A stretch of 9,857 bases of DNA, taken from Candidatus Poribacteria bacterium. Lineage in GTDB: Bacteria; Poribacteria; WGA-4E; WGA-3G. Shown here in pieces: positions 1 to 6,327 of this stretch; the stretch's first letter is position 1, and every line of letters begins with the position of its first letter. The position numbers were made by a program, and so were the translations under genes. Below the pieces are notes generated by a model. The model made no database searches. It was not told where the DNA came from and worked only from the letters and a program-made list of their open reading frames with translations. The DNA is taken from the NCBI GenBank assembly GCA_009835515.1, contig VXXH01000693.1, forward strand, positions 1 through 9,857, written 5' to 3'.

Positions 1-708
1 TTTAAGGAGAGTCCGATCACTTTGGTGAACAGCAGAAGATTGTACGGACCGCAACTCGCTGAACATGCGTTCGCGCTGCTACTTGCCCTGACACGCGGCA
101 TCAACACGCAACTCGATTTGATGCGAGAGAAAGAGTGGAAATGGCTGCCGTGCGTTGAAGTATCAGGAATGACGATGGGGGTTCTCGGACTCGGCGGTAT
201 CGGTAGGGCAGTCGCCCAACGCGCCAAAGCGTTTGATTTCAACGTGATCGCAGTCGATCCAGAACCGATGGAAAAGCCGGACACCGTTGACGAATTAGGA
301 CAACTCGATTGGCTACCAGAGTTTCTATCCCGCTGCGATGTCCTCACAGTATGTTGTCCAATCACGCCAGAAACCCACAAGTTGTTATCCCAGTCAGAAT
401 TCGATGCCTTGCCAGAGGGAAGTTACTTCATCAATGTCAGTCGCGGTAAGGTGGTTGACGAGGCTGCCTTGATTGCCGCGCTGGAAAGCGGAAGAGTGGC
501 GGGTGCGGGATTGGATGTCACTTACACCGAACCGTGTCCAGAAGACAATCCGTTGTGGACGCTACCGAATGTGATCTTAACGTCCCATACCGCGGGCGCA
601 TCGCAGAACATCGCCAAACGTGCGATGGAACTGTTTATTGAGAATATGCGCAAATATGTGAACGGCGAACCGCTCACCAACGTTGTAGACAAAAACAAAG
701 GCTATTGA
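1..708 (+). CDS. D-2-hydroxyacid dehydrogenase, NAD(P)-dependent (5'-truncated by window edge)
   Basis: This is the C-terminal 235 residues of a D-isomer-specific 2-hydroxyacid dehydrogenase (PGDH/glyoxylate reductase-like), a cytoplasmic enzyme family that interconverts 2-oxoacids and D-2-hydroxyacids. The frame is open from base 1, and the residues before the first possible TTG start (22) already belong to the fold, so the true start lies upstream. Numbering from base 1, the Rossmann motif GLGGIG is at 63-68 and an acidic residue suited to NAD (D86, in AVDPEP) ends the second strand. The catalytic triad is complete: R148 in NVSRGKVVDE, E177 in DVTYTEP and H196 in LTSHTAG. About 80-100 N-terminal residues should be missing. 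The substrate cannot be told from sequence; serine biosynthesis is possible but no regulatory ACT domain follows. hicB starts 15 nt after the stop, so the genes may be co-transcribed. Confidence 0.93.
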   Translation, partial: FKESPITLVNSRRLYGPQLAEHAFALLLALTRGINTQLDLMREKEWKWLPCVEVSGMTMGVLGLGGIGRAVAQRAKAFDFNVIAVDPEPMEKPDTVDELGQLDWLPEFLSRCDVLTVCCPITPETHKLLSQSEFDALPEGSYFINVSRGKVVDEAALIAALESGRVAGAGLDVTYTEPCPEDNPLWTLPNVILTSHTAGASQNIAKRAMELFIENMRKYVNGEPLTNVVDKNKGY

Positions 709-723
709 AATGGAGCACTTTTG

Positions 724-969
724 ATGGAATACAAAATACCACTTCTGTTAACGCCACAACCTGAAGGTGGATACACAGTAACCTCTCCTCTATTGCCTGA
801 GTTCGTCACCGAGGGGGATTCGTTAAACGAAGCATTAGAAAACACCCAGGATGCCCTTGCTGCTGTCATTGAGCTATACCAGGATATGGGACGTTCATTA
901 CCAGAAAACACCCAGATTCCTGACGCAAAGAGCCCTGTGTGGTTAGAAACGGTAGTATCGGCACCGTGA
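724..969 (+). CDS. hicB: HicB-family antitoxin
   Basis: This 81-residue protein has the HicB pattern: a short strand MEYKIPLLLTPQPEGGYTV, then TSPLLPEFVTEGDSLNEALEN and an alpha helix ending in an ALAAVIELYQDMG stretch. HicB antitoxins use this partial RNase H-like fold to bind and mask the HicA mRNA interferase. ATG 724 is preferred over TTG 721, with GGAG seven bases upstream. The protein ends soon after the HicB domain, with no helix-turn-helix or ribbon-helix-helix tail. Either it represses weakly or DNA binding is not part of its job; this is inference from length. The gene order is antitoxin first, and the stop overlaps the toxin start. It sits directly behind the dehydrogenase with no obvious promoter of its own. 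Confidence 0.85.
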   Translation: MEYKIPLLLTPQPEGGYTVTSPLLPEFVTEGDSLNEALENTQDALAAVIELYQDMGRSLPENTQIPDAKSPVWLETVVSAP

Positions 970-1178
970 CCTATCGAGAAGTTACCCGAAGACTAACAGC
1001 CCTTGGTTGTCAAGAACGAAAGAGAAGAGGCAGTGGGTCGCATCGAAAATGGTTTAATCCAAACACCCACCAAGGCACTATTGTTCCAGATTGGGGTAGA
1101 CGTGACCTGAAATTTGGAACGATTCGTACGGCTGTCCGCCAATTGGGAATCGATTGGCAAGATTTCCAAAACGCTTAG
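966..1178 (+). CDS. hicA: HicA-family toxin (mRNA interferase)
   Basis: This 70-residue protein has the HicA double-stranded-RNA-binding-like fold. It opens with the typical helix TYREVTRRLTALGC, followed by a basic strand and the signature GSGSHRKW (residues 22-29), whose His26 is the expected catalytic residue for translation-dependent mRNA cleavage. It ends with GTIVPDWGRRDLKFGTIRTAVRQLGI, matching the usual HicA end in which a helix carries the conserved T(I/L)xxIxxQxGI-like pattern. The start chosen is GTG 966, which overlaps the hicB stop in a GTGA junction. It gives the canonical N-terminus and implies translational coupling. An upstream GTG at 939 in the same frame would add nine residues that do not look like the family. 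The gene looks intact and is convergent with the next gene, 19 nt apart. Confidence 0.85.
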   Translation: MTYREVTRRLTALGCQERKRRGSGSHRKWFNPNTHQGTIVPDWGRRDLKFGTIRTAVRQLGIDWQDFQNA

Positions 1179-1197
1179 AATTACCGAACCAGCCGTT

Positions 1198-2340
1198 TTA
1201 AGCCTCTATCGCAAAGGCTTCTAATGCTTCTGTATTAATAGTAACGCCGATGCCGGGGGTATCGTCAAGGATGAATGCTCCGTCTTGGACTGTCGGTTTT
1301 CGCGTGGTGATTTGCCCCTTCATCTCATACGCGCCGGGTGAATGCTCCATGATAAGGAAGTTCGGAATCGTTGCGGAAAATTGGATCGTCGCGGCAATTG
1401 AGAGGATACCACCGCCGCCGATGTGGGGTGTTACAGGAATGTTATAGGTATCGGCAAGGCTGGCAATGCGTTTGCCTTCTGTGAGTCCTGTGCGTGCGAT
1501 ATCGGGCATGGTGATGTCGCAGGCGCGGCGTTCAAATACTTCCCTCAATTCAAAACGGGTGCGTGTCCACTCCCCGATAGCGACTGACATATCCAATGCC
1601 TGTGCCAATGCTGCTTGTCCGGGGATATCCTCGGGTACTGTGGGCGACTCTAACCACATCACGTCCAGTTTTTCAAGCCCGCGTCCGAGCAGAATAGCGT
1701 CCGGGATACTGTACTGCGTATGAACATCTACCATCAACTTGATTTGTGGACCCACCCGCTCACGCACGGCGGCGACGATCTCCAAAATCTCTGGACGGCT
1801 GCTTGTTGCGTGAATCTTCAACCCACCATAACCTTGTGAAACATATTCAGCCGCCTGCGCTGCAGCGGATTCAGGTACATTTCCTCCGATACCAGCATAC
1901 AAAGGAATCCGGTCCCGATACCTGCCGCCAAGTACTTTGTGGACTGGTCTCTCAGTCGCTTGCCCGATGATGTCCCAGAGTGCGATATCACAGCCAGCGA
2001 GTGCATCAATAAAAAAACCTGTGTAGTGTCCACGCTCGCGCATCGCTGTGAACATGCGTTGCCAAAGATATTCTACGTCAAACGGGTCTTTTCCTATCAG
2101 TATCGGACGACACAAATCTTCTACGATTGTTTTTGAGGTGCGGGGTGAAACAGGACTTTGTCCTTCGCCGTAGCCGACAATGCCATCTGATGTAGTGATT
2201 CGCACGACCATTGTTTCGTGATGGCGTGCGTAGATGCAACGCCACCCCTCATCCGGCAAGTAATAATTGTCTCCCTGTTGTTCTGATGGTTTCCCGGTTT
2301 GGAATCGGAGCGCGAACGCTTCAATTTGTGTGATTTCCAT
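1198..2340 (-). CDS. Mandelate racemase/enolase-superfamily enzyme (probable sugar-acid dehydratase)
   Basis: This 380-residue, full-length enolase-superfamily protein has an N-terminal capping domain (about 1-130) and a C-terminal TIM-like barrel. All three Mg2+ ligands are visible: D205 (VDVHTQYS), E231 (WLESPTVPED) and E257 (AIGEWTRT). D280 (MPDIARTG) and H306 (TPHIGGGG) form the His-Asp dyad of the mandelate racemase subgroup, and K175-I-H177 occupies the end of the second barrel strand. These features fit proton abstraction alpha to a carboxylate, most often in acid-sugar dehydration. The exact substrate (galactonate-, rhamnonate- or fuconate-like) cannot be read from sequence. ATG 2340 is chosen because AGAGG lies about 10 nt upstream; the in-frame TTG at 2346 has no better site. 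The gene is monocistronic in this window and convergent with hicA. Part of repeat copy A lies in its upstream region. Confidence 0.93.
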   Translation of the reverse strand: MEITQIEAFALRFQTGKPSEQQGDNYYLPDEGWRCIYARHHETMVVRITTSDGIVGYGEGQSPVSPRTSKTIVEDLCRPILIGKDPFDVEYLWQRMFTAMRERGHYTGFFIDALAGCDIALWDIIGQATERPVHKVLGGRYRDRIPLYAGIGGNVPESAAAQAAEYVSQGYGGLKIHATSSRPEILEIVAAVRERVGPQIKLMVDVHTQYSIPDAILLGRGLEKLDVMWLESPTVPEDIPGQAALAQALDMSVAIGEWTRTRFELREVFERRACDITMPDIARTGLTEGKRIASLADTYNIPVTPHIGGGGILSIAATIQFSATIPNFLIMEHSPGAYEMKGQITTRKPTVQDGAFILDDTPGIGVTINTEALEAFAIEA

Positions 2341-2353
2341 GATCAAATGTCCT

Positions 2354-2502
2354 CTCTGACTATTGGCTATCAGCAGTCAGTTAACAGTTGTCAGTACGTA
2401 AAAACTGTCCATCAACCACGTGATTCCTCTGTAATCCTGCAAATCCTAATTCTGACAACTGAAAGGCGACATAGTCGCCGCACTGAGTACCGATAGCTGA
2501 AT
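2354..2502. repeat. Period-7 palindromic intergenic element, copy A
   Basis: The left arm (2354-2395) reads as consecutive heptamers, CTCTGAC TATTGGC TATCAGC (2354-2374) and AGTCAGT TAACAGT TGTCAGT (2375-2395). After about 55 bases without clear structure, the right arm is the same motif inverted: TCTGACA ACTGAAA (2451-2464), then ACTGAGT ACCGATA GCTGAAT (2482-2502). Between the two right-arm blocks is a perfect hairpin, GGCGAC-ATA-GTCGCC (2465-2479). Copy C (7380-7492) has the same architecture. The element fills most of the divergent intergenic region of about 290 bases between the enolase-superfamily gene and the membrane-protein gene; no gene is seen in it. No target-site duplication was recognised. 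A miniature transposable element or a REP-like structured repeat are the obvious readings. Confidence 0.6.
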
Positions 2503-2527
2503 GCTTCTAACAACATAACGGATTTTC

Positions 2528-2556
2528 TTGAATTTTTACCTAAATAAACGTAAAAT
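2528..2556 (+). promoter_or_regulatory. Predicted sigma70-type promoter for the large membrane protein
   Basis: TTGAAT (2528-2533) and TAAAAT (2551-2556) are separated by exactly 17 bases in an AT-rich stretch. The -35 matches the consensus at 4 of 6 positions and the -10 at 5 of 6. Transcription would start near 2563 and leave a 5' leader of about 70 nt before the ATG at 2633. This is motif reading only. Confidence 0.5.
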
Positions 2557-2632
2557 ATAAAGAGACGGTTCACTTTTCTGAAACCACACACCAAGCCCTT
2601 TTATTGACTACCCAGTCATCCGAACCCGCATT

Positions 2633-4573
2633 ATGTCTCTATTACGTTCGCCTATGGATACGCCAAATCATGAAAAAATCACCGTGCGGACCGTACTCAT
2701 ATCGTTGCTCCTCTTGCCGTTCATCTACAAGTGGCATATTGAATGTGAAGCCCTCCGATACACTTTCCCAACGTTGATGGCACCTTTCTATAGTGTTGTT
2801 TTTACACTACTGGTCATCGCGGTGTTCAACATCGCTGTTAAAAAATACGCAGCGAAGCACGCGCTGACAGGTGGTGAACTGATCAGTCTCTATGTGTTAA
2901 TGTCAATCACATTGCTATTCATGTCCTACGACATGTTCCTTCCGCTCGTCTCAATTATCGTTCACGCCTTCTATTTCGGCACGCCTGAAAACGAGTGGCG
3001 CGAACTGTTCTGGAGCTACCTGCCAGACTGGTTGACAATCAACGATCCGAGCGTGCTCCGCGCGTTCTATCTGGGTGAGGAACCGTTTTTTGAGACCGAT
3101 TATGTGATGAAATGGGTAACCCCAACGTTCTGGTGGTGCGCATTTACTTTCGCGCTGATCTTCGTGATGCAGTGTATCAATGTGATTATCCGAAAACAGT
3201 GGACAGAACAGGAACGCCTCGTGTATCCGATTGTCGAGCTGCCGTATCAACTTGCCTATAACACAAACCGATTCCTTCGGAGTCGGGCGATGTGGTGCGG
3301 ATTCAGCATCGCGGCTATCATCAGTCTTGTGAATGGCGTTAACATTTTTTTTCCATCAATCCCGGCTTTCCCAAATAAACACATACCGCTCAACGCGCTA
3401 TTTACCGAAAGGCCGTGGACGGCTCTTCTCCGCGGCGGGGACGCGATCATTGTCTATCCGTTCGCCGTTGGACTCGGTTTCCTGATGCCGCTTGAGCTGC
3501 TCACATCGTGTCTGCTCTTTTTCTTTCTGTATAAAGTGCAATATTTCATTGCTATCTTAACTGGATTGGAGAACGTTCCGGGCTTTCCTTACCCCTATGA
3601 GCAGAACATCGGTGCGTACATCGGTATCTGTGCGGTTGCACTGTGGGGTACACGCCGACAGATCTGGCGGGCATTTCGTACAGCGTTTGGACGCAGACAG
3701 ATATCGGACGCGAATGAACCGATGCGTTATCGCACCGCATTTTTGGGGATCGTTTTCGGTGGGGTATTCATCATTGGATTTGCGATGCGCGGCGGAATGG
3801 CGATGTGGGTCGCGTTGCTATTTTTTACTGCACACTTTGCAACGATTGCTATCCCGTTGACGCGTATGCGCGCACAAATCGGTTTCCCGATCCACTCAAC
3901 GACCTTTATTGGACCGCATCATAGTCTTGTTAGCACACTCGGCACGCGGCGGATCGGTGCCCGCAATTTGACGTGGTTTGCCCTTTTTTTCTGGTTCAAC
4001 AGAGACAATCGGAGCCATCCAATGCCGCACCAACTTGAAGCGTTTAAGCTCGCTGAACGTGGTAATCTTGATGTGAAAGGTCTGTCGCGTCTGATGCTCA
4101 CGTTAACGGTCATCGCCATGCCGTTATGCATTTTCATGTTGGTAGACACGTTTTTTGAACTTGGTGTTAATTCCGGCAAAGTGGGTGGTCAGATTAACAG
4201 TTTCGGTGGACGTGCGTATCGTTTCCTTGAAGGCTGGCTCACTTCGCCACAAGATGCGAACAGGGGTCATATCGCCGCGATAGGGATCGGTTTCGCAGTT
4301 ACAATCCTGCTTTCAGCGGTACGGAGCCGACTTTTTTGGTGGCCAATTCATCCGCTCGGCTACGGTGTCTCTTTCCACCTCCATCTCTTTTGGGCGGCGT
4401 TTATCATCAGCGCGCTCGCCAAATGGAGTGTGCTGAAATACGGTGGGCTCGGTCTCTACCGGAAAACAGTGCCGCTTTTTCTTGGATTGGCACTCGGTGA
4501 TTTTGTCATGGGGAGTATCTGGAACATCTTAAGCATTATCCTTGACAGACCAACGTATACGTTTTATTATTGA
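2633..4573 (+). CDS. Large polytopic membrane protein (DUF6785/DUF6784-like), function unknown
   Basis: This 646-residue integral membrane protein has roughly a dozen or more hydrophobic segments. Clear ones lie at about 18-34, 50-69, 82-115 (two) and 165-186, with more spread over the rest of the protein. Conserved-looking signatures are WTEQERLVYPIVELPY at 190-205, just after a membrane segment, and WWPIHPLGYG at 569-578. From memory these fit the DUF6785 (N-terminal) and DUF6784 (C-terminal) pair, found mainly in environmental bacteria and faintly resembling oligopeptide-transporter (OPT) family proteins; transport is an inference. The C-terminus ends in a short aromatic tail, PTYTFYY. The start is uncertain: neither ATG 2633 nor ATG 2654 (residue 8) has a Shine-Dalgarno sequence. 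It probably has its own promoter at 2528-2556, and repeat copy B starts 2 nt after its stop. Confidence 0.8.
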   Translation: MSLLRSPMDTPNHEKITVRTVLISLLLLPFIYKWHIECEALRYTFPTLMAPFYSVVFTLLVIAVFNIAVKKYAAKHALTGGELISLYVLMSITLLFMSYDMFLPLVSIIVHAFYFGTPENEWRELFWSYLPDWLTINDPSVLRAFYLGEEPFFETDYVMKWVTPTFWWCAFTFALIFVMQCINVIIRKQWTEQERLVYPIVELPYQLAYNTNRFLRSRAMWCGFSIAAIISLVNGVNIFFPSIPAFPNKHIPLNALFTERPWTALLRGGDAIIVYPFAVGLGFLMPLELLTSCLLFFFLYKVQYFIAILTGLENVPGFPYPYEQNIGAYIGICAVALWGTRRQIWRAFRTAFGRRQISDANEPMRYRTAFLGIVFGGVFIIGFAMRGGMAMWVALLFFTAHFATIAIPLTRMRAQIGFPIHSTTFIGPHHSLVSTLGTRRIGARNLTWFALFFWFNRDNRSHPMPHQLEAFKLAERGNLDVKGLSRLMLTLTVIAMPLCIFMLVDTFFELGVNSGKVGGQINSFGGRAYRFLEGWLTSPQDANRGHIAAIGIGFAVTILLSAVRSRLFWWPIHPLGYGVSFHLHLFWAAFIISALAKWSVLKYGGLGLYRKTVPLFLGLALGDFVMGSIWNILSIILDRPTYTFYY

Positions 4574-4575
4574 GT

Positions 4576-4668
4576 TATCAGTTGTCAGTTATCAGTTGTC
4601 AGAGGAATAGTTGTCAGTTGTCAGTTTTCGGTTATCAGCGTCGGAATCCGGAGACCCCTCCTACAGGG
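4576..4668. repeat. Period-7 repeat array, copy B, with CTCCTACAG core
   Basis: Heptamers run nearly perfectly: TATCAGT TGTCAGT (4576-4589), TATCAGT TGTCAGA (4590-4603), an 8-base interruption, TGTCAGT TGTCAGT (4612-4625), then TTTCGGT TATCAGC (4626-4639). A GC-rich tail follows, with the palindrome CGGAATCCG and the 9-mer CTCCTACAG at 4658-4666, around which a weak CCCT/AGGG stem can form. The same 9-mer occurs on the minus strand in copy D. The array begins 2 nt after the stop codon of the membrane-protein gene. No inverted right arm is evident here, unlike in copies A and C. The rest of the 219-base spacer holds only the promoter for the next gene. Confidence 0.65.
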
Positions 4669-4688
4669 AACTAAGTGTAGATCAATTC

Positions 4689-4717
4689 TTCACTATTTTC
4701 GCCGAACGTGTTATGAT
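4689..4717 (+). promoter_or_regulatory. Predicted sigma70-type promoter for the secreted C39-like/LolA-like gene
   Basis: TTCACT (4689-4694, 4 of 6 consensus) and TATGAT (4712-4717, 5 of 6) are spaced by 17 bases, about 75 bases ahead of the ATG at 4793. It lies just after repeat copy B, so the following gene need not depend on read-through from the membrane-protein gene. No operator-like dyad was recognised around it. Confidence 0.45.
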
Positions 4718-4792
4718 TTCACTTATCATGGAAACAGACATCTAAGAAAGATTTTAAGACTTACCGCCATACACTTCACCACAAGGAAAACT

Positions 4793-6211
4793 ATGAAACG
4801 ATTTGTTTGCTTCCTTCTCATCGGTTTGCTCATACTTTCACAGGCTTTCGCAGCGAACACCAAACTCGCCTCTGGTGTCGCCAGCCTCTATCATCTTGCC
4901 AACCTCTTGGGTCTTGAGGTATCGCTTGAGCAGGTCGAAAACATCGTCGTGGAAAAAGCACGGGGCCCTTATGTCGTCAAGTTTGTCATCATTGACGTTG
5001 CAAGGAGAATCGGAATTGAGTTACAGGAACGCGACCTCAACTATAATCAGTTACAGGCACTTGAAACACCTATTATCGCCTGTCTCAAAACCGCATTCGA
5101 TGACGAAAACCCTTCGGAAGTGGATGCTATTGCTGTAGACGATTTTATTGTCGTTGAATCCGCGACCGAAGAATCGGTGCGTGTCTTTGGCATACCCGGC
5201 AAATCTTCACAGGCAACACCCATTGCTCGCGACCGCTTTTTGAAGTACTGGACGGGACAAGTACTAACGTTAAGACCGCCTCTCTCCGCAGAAGCGACAC
5301 AACTCCTCGAAGATATCAAAGCTGGAACAGCAGCCTATAACGCGAAACTTAAAAGTGGTGGGGTCGAATTTTCAATTACGCTGAATGAAAGGATCCGACA
5401 AGAAAAGAAGAATTTCTTTGAACGTTTTTTCGCATCAGAAGAGAAAGAGGCGGTCGAGTATGAAGAGCAGGGGTATTGGTACATCACCTACCGATTTGAT
5501 GGCGATCGCCACTTTTACGATGTCAAGATGCGTAAAAAGATGGAATTAAATGGAAAACCCCTGCGGAACTGGCACGGAATGCACTTTCAATATCGGATGA
5601 AGGGTAGAACGCAGTATTTCAGGGAGAAACCGGATACTGAATGGCAACAGCAATTTTCACATAAGATGGAACCTCCTTGGGATAAAGACATACCATCAGA
5701 CGTTTTCGAGGCAGAGTTTAACCCTCGCTGGTGGAGTTGGCCACCGTGGGGATTTAAACTCACACACTTAATTCGCGTCTTTAAACCCATCAGTGTTCAA
5801 CAAGTTAACGTTGAAGGGACACCACATTACCTTCTCACGCTGCAGCGCACGGAGTTTGACGCAATGCGTACCCAAGAAATCTGGCTGGATCCGCAGAAAG
5901 CGTACCGACCGACCCGAATTTTAGCACACCGTAGATCCCTTACCTCCGTGTTCATAGAGGGGCGTGATGGCAAGGTCAGACCTCTACCCCGTGAAAAAGT
6001 GCATGCCCTTACTTCTTATACACACCAGTTCGCACAATTTGAACCCGGCATCTGGTTCCCGAAAACTGTTATTATGGAGAACACGTCTATTGTGGAGGGT
6101 GAAGATAAACAACCCGCCCCGGCGTATCGCCAGGCAACCATGCAAGTGCATCGCGCCGTTTTTAACATCCCAATCTCAGAAAAAGAGTTGGGTATAACGC
6201 CAGACAGATAA
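4793..6211 (+). CDS. Exported protein: inactivated C39-peptidase-like domain plus LolA-like domain
   Basis: This 472-residue protein has a clear Sec signal peptide (MKRF, hydrophobic core to about 16, likely cleavage after AFA at 20) and no lipobox. Residues 24-162 follow the pattern of a peptidase C39 domain: ASGVASLYHLANLLG where active enzymes have DCGxAxLxM, then PYVVKFVIIDVARRIGI, LETPIIACLK, VDDFIVVE and finally FLKYWTGQVLTLRP. The nucleophile position is S27 instead of Cys, the His position is D117, and the usual Asp-Pro motif is I134-P135, so proteolysis is not expected. Residues of about 185-465 look like a beta-rich LolA/outer-membrane-lipoprotein-sorting-like domain, with WLDPQKAYRPTRI and the late GIWFPKTVIMEN motif. 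The start is supported by AAGGA seven to eight bases upstream. It may bind a lipid or peptide in the periplasm; this is inference. The exchanger gene follows after 116 bases. Confidence 0.7.
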   Translation: MKRFVCFLLIGLLILSQAFAANTKLASGVASLYHLANLLGLEVSLEQVENIVVEKARGPYVVKFVIIDVARRIGIELQERDLNYNQLQALETPIIACLKTAFDDENPSEVDAIAVDDFIVVESATEESVRVFGIPGKSSQATPIARDRFLKYWTGQVLTLRPPLSAEATQLLEDIKAGTAAYNAKLKSGGVEFSITLNERIRQEKKNFFERFFASEEKEAVEYEEQGYWYITYRFDGDRHFYDVKMRKKMELNGKPLRNWHGMHFQYRMKGRTQYFREKPDTEWQQQFSHKMEPPWDKDIPSDVFEAEFNPRWWSWPPWGFKLTHLIRVFKPISVQQVNVEGTPHYLLTLQRTEFDAMRTQEIWLDPQKAYRPTRILAHRRSLTSVFIEGRDGKVRPLPREKVHALTSYTHQFAQFEPGIWFPKTVIMENTSIVEGEDKQPAPAYRQATMQVHRAVFNIPISEKELGITPDR

Positions 6212-6252
6212 TCTCACAAAAGGAATCTCTGTATAATGTATTTGAAACACAT

Positions 6253-6281
6253 TTGACTTTACCACCAGTATATGCTAATCT
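6253..6281 (+). promoter_or_regulatory. Possible promoter ahead of the exchanger gene (weak)
   Basis: TTGACT (6253-6258, 5 of 6) is followed after 17 bases by TAATCT (6276-6281, only 3 of 6), which is preceded by TGC, giving an extended -10 look. It lies 47 bases ahead of the ATG at 6328. A perfect TATAAT at 6232-6237 lacks a partner -35. Co-transcription with the upstream gene remains possible. Confidence 0.3.
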
Positions 6282-6327
6282 ATTCTTTGGAAACCAATAT
6301 CCTATATTTCAGCGAAAGGTAAAGTTA

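Noticed and set aside
939..965. Upstream GTG start for hicA
   Set aside because: It would add nine residues (VVRNGSIGT) unlike HicA N-termini; the GTG at 966 gives the family-typical start and the GTGA overlap with hicB.
1179..1197. Possible bidirectional terminator between hicA and the enolase-superfamily gene
   Set aside because: The 19-base gap contains no stem-loop with a T tract on either strand.
4576..4639. Heptamer array considered as a CRISPR array
   Set aside because: Units are 7 bases and directly adjacent, with no spacers of constant length and no cas genes.
6232..6237. Perfect TATAAT between the secreted-protein and exchanger genes
   Set aside because: No acceptable -35 hexamer lies 16-18 bases upstream, so it was not listed as a promoter.
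6253..6327. TTG-initiated N-terminal extension of the exchanger
   Set aside because: ATG 6328 has AAAGG at good distance and begins right before the first membrane segment; the 25-residue extension overlaps a possible promoter and has no family match.
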